In this document: positions 1 to 7,688 of the stretch, one piece after another | Numbering within the stretch: position 1 is the stretch's first letter | Layout: each line of letters opens with the position of its first letter | Origin: Cyanobacteriota bacterium | GTDB taxonomy: Bacteria > Cyanobacteriota > Cyanobacteriia > CACIAM-69d | Direction: 5' to 3' | NCBI GenBank assembly: GCA_022402445.1 | Contig: JAKRSF010000012.1 | Coordinates: 1-64,000, forward strand | DNA: 64,000 nucleotides | The notes under the pieces: model-generated | What the model was told of the DNA's origin: nothing | Databases searched by the model: none | What the model saw: the letters and a program-made list of their open reading frames with translations, nothing else | Made by a program: the position numbers and the translations under genes

Positions 1-43
1 CCACGGTTTCCAGGCTCGATGACTACAGCCTAACTTCCTTAAG

Positions 44-661
44 TTGAAGCCAGTGACCCTCAATGGCCTCACGATCGTCGTGCCCAATTCCCGCTTTTTA
101 GAAAATGAGGTGATCAACTGGAGCCACGGCAATCCCCTCTCGCGCATTGATGTGCCCGTGGGGGTGGCCTACGGCTCCGCGATCGAAACCGTGCGCCAAG
201 CCCTCCTGGAGGCGGCCCAGGACTGTCCCATGACCCTGGAAACCCCCGCCCCCCAGGTGTGGTTCCAAGCCTTTGGGGCCAGTTCCCTCGACTTTGCGCT
301 GCTGGTGTGGATTGCGGACCCGCGCCAGCAGTTCTACCTGCGCAGTGAGCTGAACTACCGCATCCATCGCTCCCTGGAGCGGCACGGCATTGAAATTCCC
401 TTCCCCCAACAGGATCTGCACCTGCGATCGCCCCACCTCGATCGCCTCGCCGATACCCTAGAGCGCTATTTAGGGGGCCATGGCCCCATCCTCGGCCCCC
501 ACCAGCCCCATCCCCAGGCCAGCCCCCAGAACGCCGCCCAAAACCCTCCGCAAAACAATCCGCAAAACAATCCGCAAAACAATCCGCAAAACACCGCCCA
601 GAATGCCCCTTCCCCCCTGGCCCCCGGCCGCCGGAACGCCAAACCGACCGAGCGCCCCTGA
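44..661 (+). CDS. MscS-family mechanosensitive channel, C-terminal part
   Basis: The protein begins inside the MscS beta domain: LNGLTIVVPNS followed by VINWS and GVAYGS matches the conserved core of small-conductance mechanosensitive channels, which let solutes out of the cell under hypo-osmotic shock. The transmembrane helices expected upstream are absent. The frame is closed by a TGA at 20-22, so the reading frame does not simply run in from outside the window; the first usable start is a TTG at 44 with no clear ribosome site. The gene is therefore either 5'-broken, frameshifted or interrupted just outside the window. The C-terminal 55 residues are a Pro/Gln/Asn tail containing repeats of QNNP. 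Family call is firm, intactness is doubtful. Confidence 0.7.
   Translation: MKPVTLNGLTIVVPNSRFLENEVINWSHGNPLSRIDVPVGVAYGSAIETVRQALLEAAQDCPMTLETPAPQVWFQAFGASSLDFALLVWIADPRQQFYLRSELNYRIHRSLERHGIEIPFPQQDLHLRSPHLDRLADTLERYLGGHGPILGPHQPHPQASPQNAAQNPPQNNPQNNPQNNPQNTAQNAPSPLAPGRRNAKPTERP
551..592 (+). repeat. 12-bp tandem repeat in the MscS C-terminal tail
   Basis: Three exact consecutive copies of CAAAACAATCCG and a partial fourth encode the QNNP repeats of the channel's C-terminal tail. The period is a multiple of three, so copy-number changes keep the frame. Confidence 0.8.
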
Positions 662-675
662 GGCGATGCGATCGC

Positions 676-825
676 CCCGGAAAAAACCGTTGCAATTCTT
701 ATCGTTTCAAAAAATGCTCCACAGGTTTTCCCCAGCCTTTCCACAGAAGTGCCGGGACTTTTCCACAGGTTTTCCCCAGAAACCCCCGGACTTTTCCACA
801 GATTTCTTTGAGTTTTCCACAGGCC
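676..825 (+). other. Candidate chromosomal replication origin (DnaA-box cluster)
   Basis: Three perfect TTTTCCACA motifs (759-767, 792-800, 813-821), one CTTTCCACA (737-745), two TTTTCCCCA (726-734, 770-778) and a TGCTCCACA (715-723) all lie in the same orientation within about 110 bp. TTTTCCACA is the DnaA box reported for cyanobacteria. An AT-rich stretch with A-runs at 679-719 directly adjoins the cluster and could serve as the unwinding element. No dnaA or dnaN gene lies in the window; cyanobacterial origins are not always next to dnaA. Inferred function: oriC, or at least a strong DnaA-binding locus. Confidence 0.7.
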
Positions 826-919
826 AGGGGCGATCGCGTCCGCCACTGCGTTGATCTGGGGATAGCGATCGCGCGATCGGCCCCCACGCCCCCGGCGGCC
901 CCCAACCGCAGGGTCTATC

Positions 920-1007
920 GTAACGATTCGTCACAATTCAACGGCTGAAACCCTGATTCCGCCGTTCATCTCCCGTCGCGGCTCCCATCTTCGTAACGGT
1001 TCGTAAC
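920..1007. promoter_or_regulatory. Pair of near-palindromic operator-like sites
   Basis: Two copies of an interrupted palindrome, GTAACGATTCGTCAC (920-934) and GTAACGGTTCGTAAC (993-1007), lie 73 bp apart. The second ends immediately before a TTGACA (1009-1014) that could be a -35 element, with CACAAT (1034-1039) as a weak -10 19 bp later. The arrangement looks like a regulator-binding pair controlling the DUF2811 gene or acting at the adjacent origin. The cognate protein is unknown. Confidence 0.4.
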
Positions 1008-1237
1008 ATTGACAAGGCCGCCCCCCCCTAGCGCACAATGATCGCGCTGCGTCATTTGGATGGCGTCCTGGGTATGGGGTTATGGCGTCAGGCGATCGCG
1101 GCGATCCCCGCCCCCCAACCCTTCGGGCAGCGGCGGGGCAACTCCAGCGGGCAAGCCCCCAAACCGGGTGGGGCAGGCGCGATCGTGGAGGCTTGAGCAG
1201 AACTGAGGTGGTTTCAGCATTGGCAGAGGTGGACGCA

Positions 1238-1462
1238 ATGGACGCAAGGGACGCAACGGTGAGCATCGTGGCCGATATTCCCGAGGAGCTTCACGGAGCC
1301 CTCCAGGACTATCTCGAAAGCCACCCGGACTGGGATCAAGATCGGGTGTTTGCGGCGGCGCTGTCCCTGTTTCTGCTCCAGAATGGCGACAGCGATCATC
1401 GGGCCTCGCGGGTTTATCTGGATACCCTGTTCCGGCATCCGGCGGAAGAACGGGCGGGCTAG
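1238..1462 (+). CDS. DUF2811 family small protein
   Basis: 74 residues. The sequence TVSIVADIPEELHGAL, then DYLESHPDWDQDRVF and AALSLFLLQNG, matches the DUF2811 family of small cyanobacterial proteins; molecular role unknown. The ATG at 1238 is chosen because similarity begins a few residues later and a GAGGTGG lies 8-10 bp upstream; the open frame extends further 5' but that part is compositionally unlike protein. It is the first gene downstream of the DnaA-box cluster and of the two palindromic sites. Confidence 0.8.
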   Translation: MDARDATVSIVADIPEELHGALQDYLESHPDWDQDRVFAAALSLFLLQNGDSDHRASRVYLDTLFRHPAEERAG

Positions 1463-1691
1463 GGGGGATCCGGCGGCGGCGGCGTCCAACTCTTTCCACA
1501 TCCCCTCGGGCAGGGGGGGTTAAGTTTCTGGCTCCCATGGGCTCCACCTAAGGTGCCGTCAGGGTTTCAGCCCAATTGATGCTAGCCCCTGGGTCGGTCA
1601 AGGGGTCAGGGGTGGGGCTGGATCCATCGGTTCTGTTGGAAAATAGTGCATTGGTGGATGCTGTTGAGTTTTTTTAGGGATTGGAGCGATC

Positions 1692-3173
1692 GTGACTGAG
1701 TTGACCGCTGGGCTGGGGCCGTCGTCGGCTGGGGTGCTCGATACGTTGGTGGTGGGGGCGGGGATTTCTGGCCTGACGGCGGCCCTGCGGCTGACCCAGC
1801 GCGATCGCTCGGTGCTGGTGCTGGAGCATCAGGAGCGGGTGGGGGGCTGCATCACGACGGCGAGTGGGGAGGGGTTCCTCTGGGAGGAGGGGCCGAATAG
1901 TTTTGCGCCGACGCCGGAGCTGTTGGAGTTGGCCGTCGAGGTGGGTCTGCGGGATGAGCTGGTGTTCGCGGATGGGAATTTGCCGCGCTATGTGTACTGG
2001 CGGGGGGAGCTGCTGCCGGTGCCGATGACGCCGGGGGCGTTCTGGCGATCGCGGCTCCTGAGCGAAGGGGGCAAGCTGCGGCTGCTGCTGGGGGCCTTTG
2101 GGTTTACGCCACCGGCGATGGGGCCAGAGTTGGCGGCGCGGGGGGGTGAGGAGACGATCCGGGAATTTTTTAGCCGCCATTTGGGATCCGAGGCGGTGGA
2201 GCGGCTGGTGTCGCCCTTTGTGTCGGGGGTGTATGCGGGGGATATTGATGCGTTGAGTGCGTCGGCGGCGTTCCGGCGGATGGCGAATATGGAGGCCCAA
2301 GGGGGCGGCCTGGTGGGGGGGGCGATGCGGGTGCTGCTGGCGCGGCGGCGCGATCGCGCGAAGGCGGCGACAAAACCCAATCCGCAAATTCCAAAACCGA
2401 AGCGGGGCCAGTTGGGGTCGTTCCGCACGGGCATTCAAGCGTTGCCGGAGGCGGTGGCGGCGAAGCTGGGCGATCGCGTAAAACTGCGCTGGCGGGTCGA
2501 AAAAATTCACCGGACCCCCTACGGCACCTATGCGGTGGATGTGGCGACGCCGGAAGGGTTGCAGCTCATCGAGGCGCGATCGCTCCTGCTGACGGTGCCG
2601 ACGCAGATTGTGGCGGATTTGCTATGGAATTTGGCTCCGGAGGCGTCCCAGGCGCTCCAGGGGATTTATTATCCGCCCGTGGCCTGCGTGATTGTGGCCT
2701 ATCCGACGGATGCCTATCGCCGCCCCCTCGATGGGTTTGGCAATCTGATTCCGCGATCGGCGGGCCTCAAAACCCTCGGGACCATTTGGGCTTCGACCCT
2801 GTTTCCGGGCCGCGCGCCGGAGGGCTGGGCCCATACGATTAACTTCATCGGCGGGGCGACCTATCCCGACATTGCCCAGATGACGCCGGATGCGATCGCG
2901 CAGCAGGTGGATGCGGATCTGCGGCAAATCTTGCTGAAGCCGGACGCGCCGGAGCCGAAGGTGTTGGCGGTGCGCCTGTGGCGGCGGGCAATTCCCCAGT
3001 ATGAAATTGGCCATCAGCGGCGGCTCGATACGGTGGCGGCGGCCCTGGAACGGTTACCCGGATTGCATCTCTACAGCAACTACATCGGCGGGGTGTCCGT
3101 GGGAGATTGCATTAAGGGCGGTGCGGCGGAGGCGGCGCGGATTGATCAATATCTGGCAGGCGGTTCACACTAG
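1692..3173 (+). CDS. hemY: Oxygen-dependent protoporphyrinogen oxidase
   Basis: 493 residues, usual length for HemY/HemG-type FAD enzymes that oxidise protoporphyrinogen IX to protoporphyrin IX, the last shared step of haem and chlorophyll synthesis. The N-terminus has the dinucleotide-binding motif VVGAGISGL (about 20-28), an acidic ribose-binding residue in VLVLEH and the RVGGCITT motif; EEGPNSF follows, as in known family members. The C-terminus carries YSNYIGGVSVGDCI, the second FAD contact. It starts with GTG preceded by GGAG at 8 bp. Expected peripherally on membranes. The gene stands alone on this strand. Several genes in the literature are called hemG or hemY for this enzyme. Confidence 0.92.
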   Translation: MTELTAGLGPSSAGVLDTLVVGAGISGLTAALRLTQRDRSVLVLEHQERVGGCITTASGEGFLWEEGPNSFAPTPELLELAVEVGLRDELVFADGNLPRYVYWRGELLPVPMTPGAFWRSRLLSEGGKLRLLLGAFGFTPPAMGPELAARGGEETIREFFSRHLGSEAVERLVSPFVSGVYAGDIDALSASAAFRRMANMEAQGGGLVGGAMRVLLARRRDRAKAATKPNPQIPKPKRGQLGSFRTGIQALPEAVAAKLGDRVKLRWRVEKIHRTPYGTYAVDVATPEGLQLIEARSLLLTVPTQIVADLLWNLAPEASQALQGIYYPPVACVIVAYPTDAYRRPLDGFGNLIPRSAGLKTLGTIWASTLFPGRAPEGWAHTINFIGGATYPDIAQMTPDAIAQQVDADLRQILLKPDAPEPKVLAVRLWRRAIPQYEIGHQRRLDTVAAALERLPGLHLYSNYIGGVSVGDCIKGGAAEAARIDQYLAGGSH

Positions 3174-3650
3174 GCCAAAAGAGTCCGCGATGGTTGGTCA
3201 CTCTCAAAATAAGTCCGCAAAACAACCAGAAAACCAGGTTCCGAGGAAATCCGGAACTTGGTGGGAGTGACCGTTTCCCATATCCTTAATTTAATCTGGA
3301 AAGACGTGCCCTATTGAAGCTCTAGGCGACTCAATTCGATCACCTTTCCTTAGCAAAACGATACGGCGCTTCCATTGGGCATTAGCTATCATTTTAGTAG
3401 AAGGAATAATCTAGGTGCTCAGGGCATCATCCTCTCATTAAAGATGCTGGGGACTGTTGCTCTGCACTTGTGCAAAACAAAACGAACTTAACACTGATCG
3501 TTCTCTGATTTTTAATCCTAGACAGTTGCTTGAAAAATTGAACTTTCATCATTTGATCGACTAGGCATCGAATATTCTTAGTATCTTTAAAGTAAAACTT
3601 TTCTTTCCAGTAGACTCAAAAACTCAATAGGCAATCGAGGGAAGGTCGCC
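3174..3650. other. AT-rich intergenic region with nested inverted repeats
   Basis: About 480 bp without a convincing gene, visibly more AT-rich than its flanks. Just after hemY, GGTCACTC (3196-3203) and GAGTGACC (3265-3272) form an inverted repeat enclosing a hairpin AGGTTCCG/CGGAACTT (3236-3243 and 3252-3259). There is no T-run, so a simple rho-independent terminator is not clear. The rest presumably carries the promoter of the following AT-rich gene; no element was confidently located. Confidence 0.4.
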
Positions 3651-4430
3651 ATGAGCAGTAACCTGTCCTTGCAAAGTCTTCAGATTTTGACTGCCATTTT
3701 GGTCTCGTTTTTCGGGGCCATCACCTCTTGGCAATCATATCGTGCCTCTGAAATTGCTCAAATCACGTCCATTCAATTGGAATCGATTGAGCAAGAAAAT
3801 CAGAGGGTTCAGGAATTTTCAAAGCGAATCCAAGATCAATTGCCCAATTTGACCGATCCGAATCCAGCGAAGGCCAAGATTGCATTGGCTAGTCTGTACT
3901 CATTGGCAAGGGAAGATTCTGACAAGTCCATTCTGTTTACGGTTGCAATCGTCAGCGATAACAACTCCCTGCGAGAAACCATGGCTGATCTGATCATGAG
4001 TGATCCTCGCGCTTCAGGGACGTTTAAAGATGACGTCAGGGCCCAGTTGCAGAAACGTCTCACGGCCCAATCAAGGGAAGCTTTGGCCCAGGATCAAACT
4101 GATTTGGCAAATCGCAATGCCACGGAAGTGAAGCTTTTGCAGAATCTGACTGCGGAGCGTCCTAAAATTAATGGGTGGCTATATTTAGGCAAGGTGCCCA
4201 CGGGTCAGAATGCGCTTGCGGGCGATAAAACCATTAAGGCAGCCACGTTGCCCCCCATTGGCACTGTTGTTGAGGCCGACACCTCGATCAACTTGCGGAA
4301 CCTCAGTAGCCGTCGAGGTGACATTATTGGCGTGATTTCAAGGAATTCCAAGCTAAAGATCCAAGAGATTCAAAGGCATCGTATTGATTCGAGGTTTGAG
4401 GCGGTTTGGGCCAAGGTTGAGCGCTATTAG
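3651..4430 (+). CDS. Unknown membrane-anchored protein with C-terminal SH3-like segment
   Basis: 259 residues, not recognised. An N-terminal hydrophobic helix (about residues 8-26, ILTAILVSFFGAITSW) is followed by a charged, probably helical region (30-160) that includes AKIALASLYSLA, reminiscent of an armadillo-like helix. The last 60 residues, with GTVVEADTSINLRNL and GDIIGVISRNSKLKI, resemble a bacterial SH3 domain, which often binds cell-wall or peptide ligands. Composition is much more AT-rich than in neighbouring genes and HIP1 sites are absent, suggesting acquisition by transfer. It lies between two unrelated flavoenzyme genes and has no operon partner. Function unknown. Confidence 0.7.
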   Translation: MSSNLSLQSLQILTAILVSFFGAITSWQSYRASEIAQITSIQLESIEQENQRVQEFSKRIQDQLPNLTDPNPAKAKIALASLYSLAREDSDKSILFTVAIVSDNNSLRETMADLIMSDPRASGTFKDDVRAQLQKRLTAQSREALAQDQTDLANRNATEVKLLQNLTAERPKINGWLYLGKVPTGQNALAGDKTIKAATLPPIGTVVEADTSINLRNLSSRRGDIIGVISRNSKLKIQEIQRHRIDSRFEAVWAKVERY

Positions 4431-4487
4431 TGCCCCATGGCTAGGGTGTGCTTGGATCGGCTGGAGGGGGCGAGGAGTGGGGGCCAG

Positions 4488-5771
4488 CTAGGGAGCTTCA
4501 GGGTTTTGGGCGGTGGGGGCGGCGGCGATCGCGTGGCCTGCAATCCAGCCAGTGGTCCAGGCGTTCTGGAAATTGAAGCCGCCGGTGATGCCGTCCACGT
4601 CTAGGATTTCGCCCGCCAGGAACAGGCCGGGGCACAGGCGACTTTCCATGGTTTTGAAGTTGACTTCCTTGAGTTCGACGCCGCCGCAGGTGACGAATTC
4701 GTCCTTAAACACGCCCTTCCCCGCGATCGCGAACTGGCTGCGGGTGAGTTGATTGGCCAGGGCGATCGCCTGGGGTTTGCTGAGATCCGCCCAGCGTCGG
4801 TCGCGATCGAGGCCCGCCCCATCCACGAGCCGTTGCCAGAGCCGCTGGGGCAAACTCCCGAGGGGGCAGTGGCTGGTGATCTGCTTGCGCGCGATCGCCC
4901 CCTTGCAGTCCAGGAGTTTTTGGCGGGCGGTTTCCGGGTTCTCGTCCGGCAGCCAGTTCACCGTTGCGATCGTCCGGTAGCCGCAGCCGTGCAGTTCCCG
5001 CGCCGCCCAGGCGGACAGTTTTAAGATGGCCGGTCCGCTCAGGCCCCAATGGGTGACCAAAATTGGCCCCGTTTGTCGCCACTGGGGCGGCAGTTTGCCC
5101 TTGGGGAGCGGCAGGTTTAGGGTGACTTCGGCCCTGGGCACCGCGAGGCCCGCCAAATCCGTCAGGCGCGGATCATCCACCTTGAAGGTGAACAGCGAGG
5201 GCACCGGCGGCACGATCGCGTGGCCCAACTCCGCCGCAAATCGATAGCCCTGGGGAACGCTGCCCGTGGCCAGCAGAAGACGGTCCGCCTCCAGCACTTC
5301 CCCCGATCGCAGGGTCACCGTAAACGGCCCCGAATCCCGCGCGATCGCCACCACCGCCGAACGCGATCGCAACTCAATGCCAAGCCGCTGGGCCGTGCGC
5401 ATCAGGGTATCCGCGATCGTTGCCGAATCATCCGTGGTGGGGAACATGCGGCCATCCGCCTCGGTTTTGAGGGCCACCCCCTCCGCCTCGAACCACGCGA
5501 TCGTGTCGCGCGGCTGGAATCGACTGAAGGGACTCCGCAGGGCCTTGCCCCCGCGCGGGTAGCCCTGGGCGAGGCGAGCCGGCTCAAAGCAAGCGTGGGT
5601 GACATTGCAGCGGCCGCCGCCGGAAATCAGCACCTTACTCAAAAACTTTGGCCCCGCCTCCAAAATCGTGACCTGCGCCGCGCGGTTGGTCCGGGCCGCC
5701 GCGATCGCGCCGAAAAAGCCCGCCGCCCCGCCACCGATCACCAAAATCCGCAGATCACTCGACATTGCCAT
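4488..5771 (-). CDS. BaiN/YhiN-family FAD-dependent oxidoreductase
   Basis: 427 residues, full length for the HI0933/YhiN flavoprotein family. Features: GGGAAG dinucleotide-binding motif at residues 13-18, the diagnostic SGGGRCNVT at about 50-58, a central insert, and the C-terminal motif GLFLAGEILDVDG followed by GGFNFQNAW, which closes the FAD site. The substrate is not predictable; members have been linked to bile-acid dehydrogenation and other reductions, and most are uncharacterised. Start could be the first Met or MSSD two codons later. No obvious operon. Confidence 0.88.
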   Translation of the reverse strand: MAMSSDLRILVIGGGAAGFFGAIAAARTNRAAQVTILEAGPKFLSKVLISGGGRCNVTHACFEPARLAQGYPRGGKALRSPFSRFQPRDTIAWFEAEGVALKTEADGRMFPTTDDSATIADTLMRTAQRLGIELRSRSAVVAIARDSGPFTVTLRSGEVLEADRLLLATGSVPQGYRFAAELGHAIVPPVPSLFTFKVDDPRLTDLAGLAVPRAEVTLNLPLPKGKLPPQWRQTGPILVTHWGLSGPAILKLSAWAARELHGCGYRTIATVNWLPDENPETARQKLLDCKGAIARKQITSHCPLGSLPQRLWQRLVDGAGLDRDRRWADLSKPQAIALANQLTRSQFAIAGKGVFKDEFVTCGGVELKEVNFKTMESRLCPGLFLAGEILDVDGITGGFNFQNAWTTGWIAGHAIAAAPTAQNPEAP

Positions 5772-5905
5772 AGCGCAAACCGTTGAACAGCCGTTGAATC
5801 ACCGCTTGAATGGAACCAAGGGGCCAGGAGGATGCTAGGTTGAGGGGCCAGTTCCCACGCGATCGCGCTCCCGCCGCCGCCCCCGCCTGCCCATCCTAAA
5901 TCCCC

Positions 5906-6259
5906 ATGGCTCGTAAACAACGGTTTCCCCACCTGCTCGGCTCCAAATGGACTGCACGGGCCAAAACCTTTGGATGGCGGCACTTTCAGGTGGTCAATCG
6001 CAAAAATCAAGGCAAATGGGTCTATGCGGAACTGGAGGCGTCCTGCGATCGCGAGGTGAGATTTTGGATCAACGCCAAAAGCCTCAAGGATCGAGAACTC
6101 TGGGAGCCGGGATGGACGCCGTTGAACGAAATGGCCCCGAGCGGTGAGGAGCCGTTGCCGGAGGTGGATGATTTTAGGGATTTGGCCCCGCTACAGGATC
6201 AACCCCTAGGGGATTTGGCGGGGGCGAATTCTCCAGAATCCTTAGAACCCTTGCCCTAG
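5906..6259 (+). CDS. TIGR02450 family tryptophan-rich protein
   Basis: 117 residues. The conserved block MARKQRFPHLLGSKWTA, GWRHFQVVN and WVYAELEASCD with WINAKSLKDRELW matches the small Trp-rich TIGR02450/DUF2389 family of cyanobacteria and some other bacteria. Function unknown. The conserved domain ends near residue 80; the remaining acidic Pro-rich tail is variable. Start ATG is fixed by family similarity from residue 1. Confidence 0.85.
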   Translation: MARKQRFPHLLGSKWTARAKTFGWRHFQVVNRKNQGKWVYAELEASCDREVRFWINAKSLKDRELWEPGWTPLNEMAPSGEEPLPEVDDFRDLAPLQDQPLGDLAGANSPESLEPLP

Positions 6260-6418
6260 GGACGGTCGATCAGTCGATCGCGGGGGTGGCACAGGGGGCG
6301 CGATCGCGCGATCGGCCTTGCATAGATTAGGGACAGCCGATGGCCGCAATCCTTTGGGGGGTGATGGTCACCGGTCATTTCTTCCTGTCGCCCTATCCAC
6401 CTCACCCCGAAACCCACC

Positions 6419-6694
6419 ATGGCCCCCATTCAAGATCGCCAAGTCCATAGCCCCGCCTGGATCGCCCAATGCTGGATTTCCTTCGCCGTTTCCATCGCCG
6501 CCACGGGCTTCGGCATTTTCTGGCTCCCGGCGGATGCGTGGCAGAAGGGTTATCTGGCCATGGGTTTAACCTTTAGCGTGGGCTCCACCATCAGCCTGAG
6601 CAAAACCATTCGGGATGTGCATGAGGCGCAAAAATTGGTCGCCAAGGTGGAGGAGGCCAAGATGGAAAAATTACTGACGACCCATCAGCTCTAG
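6419..6694 (+). CDS. YiaA/YiaB-type two-helix membrane protein
   Basis: 91 residues. Two hydrophobic helices, about residues 14-36 (AWIAQCWISFAVSIAATGFG) and 44-60, separated by WLPADAWQKGY, match the YiaA/YiaB two-TM-helix domain found in inner-membrane proteins of unknown role. A short charged C-terminal helix follows (KTIRDVHEAQKLVAKVEEAK). It converges with the next gene, whose stop lies 5 bp downstream. Confidence 0.8.
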   Translation: MAPIQDRQVHSPAWIAQCWISFAVSIAATGFGIFWLPADAWQKGYLAMGLTFSVGSTISLSKTIRDVHEAQKLVAKVEEAKMEKLLTTHQL

Positions 6695-6699
6695 GGCAT

Positions 6700-7101
6700 T
6701 CAGGGGTCGCGATCGCCTAGGGCCGCCGCACCGCGCCACACCAACCACAGGGAACCGGGCAGCCAGAAGAATAGGGCGGGCAGGAGGGCTAACCATTGGC
6801 CGTCTTGGATGGCGTCAACAATGACAAAAATTGCGCCCGCTGCCCCCCATAACCCCAAAATCCGCGCCGTTAGCCCATGGGTGGCGGGAAACCAACAGTA
6901 GGCCGCGATCGCGAGGCACAACGCCACAAACCCGCCGGTCCCTGCCCAAAAAATGGGTAGATTCTCGGGCGTTTGGCGGGCCGCCGCCTCCCGTGCTTGT
7001 GCCATTAAACTCAGGGCCGCCGCGATCGCCGCCCAGCCCAGCCAGCGATAGAGGCGCGATCGTTCACCGGTCGATGGGGGTTCCGTCATAGCGCTAGCCA
7101 T
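6700..7101 (-). CDS. Hypothetical four-helix membrane protein
   Basis: 133 residues, not recognised. Four hydrophobic segments are visible, at about 20-36, 48-68, 78-94 and 103-122, with a short charged N-terminus; the topology suggests an integral inner- or thylakoid-membrane protein. It lies 5 bp downstream of the secreted-protein gene ending at 7107 on the same strand, so the two are probably cotranscribed. No functional motif seen. Confidence 0.6.
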   Translation of the reverse strand: MASAMTEPPSTGERSRLYRWLGWAAIAAALSLMAQAREAAARQTPENLPIFWAGTGGFVALCLAIAAYCWFPATHGLTARILGLWGAAGAIFVIVDAIQDGQWLALLPALFFWLPGSLWLVWRGAAALGDRDP

Positions 7102-7106
7102 CCAAT

Positions 7107-7556
7107 CTAGGTATCAACCCCCGCCCCCAACGCCTCCGCAGCGGAGCGGGGCACCCCCATCTCCATCAGCAGATCCACATCCTCCAGGTAGTTGCCCTCC
7201 CCCACATAGACCCACGCATCGCCGCGCCGTTGGAAGAGCAACTGCCCCGAAACCCCCTCCGTATAGTCGCCCCCCGCCACCATCCAAGTGGCCAGCAGCC
7301 AATCGTAGGCCGAGATCATGGGCGCGATGATCACCTCCGTGCCCTCTAGGGTTAGGCCAGAATCCCTAGCGCCAAAATCCGCGAGCAGGTGCTCAAAAAC
7401 CGCCTGCTGCGCTCCGTAGAAAAAATCATCCCTGTCCTCGATGGGATCAAGCAGGGTTTGGGCCGGGGTGCGGTGCGGGGTGCCGACCGCGATCGCGAGG
7501 GCCAGCAAAAGACTAGGGAAAATGACTCGGGCGCAGAGGCGGCGAAGCGGGGGCAT
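7107..7556 (-). CDS. Hypothetical secreted protein
   Basis: 149 residues, not recognised. The N-terminus is a classical signal peptide: charged MPPLRRLCARVIF, a hydrophobic core FPSLLLALAIAV and a likely cleavage after TPAQ near residue 33. The mature region has VIIAPMISAYDWLLATW and GQLLFQRRGDAWVYVGEG, fitting a small periplasmic domain with beta structure; only one Cys, in the signal peptide. Probably first gene of a pair with the four-helix membrane protein at 6700-7101. Confidence 0.65.
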   Translation of the reverse strand: MPPLRRLCARVIFPSLLLALAIAVGTPHRTPAQTLLDPIEDRDDFFYGAQQAVFEHLLADFGARDSGLTLEGTEVIIAPMISAYDWLLATWMVAGGDYTEGVSGQLLFQRRGDAWVYVGEGNYLEDVDLLMEMGVPRSAAEALGAGVDT

Positions 7557-7688
7557 CGAACTAGGCCAAAAAAGATTGCCCCTAGGCTAGCCCGACGGTC
7601 CCGCGCGCCGCCAGGGGATTGGAGGGCATCGCGTCAACGGATAATGAACCCACATTGATGACGATGCTCGACGCCCCCACCGCCGCCC

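Noticed and set aside
551-592. Possible CRISPR array
   Set aside because: The unit is only 12 bp with no spacers and lies in a coding tail; no CRISPR-like repeat-spacer structure was seen anywhere in the window.
1674-2510. Long minus-strand open frame opposite hemY
   Set aside because: It is antisense to a clear HemY protein and is Arg/Pro/His-rich as expected for the shadow of a GC-rich gene.
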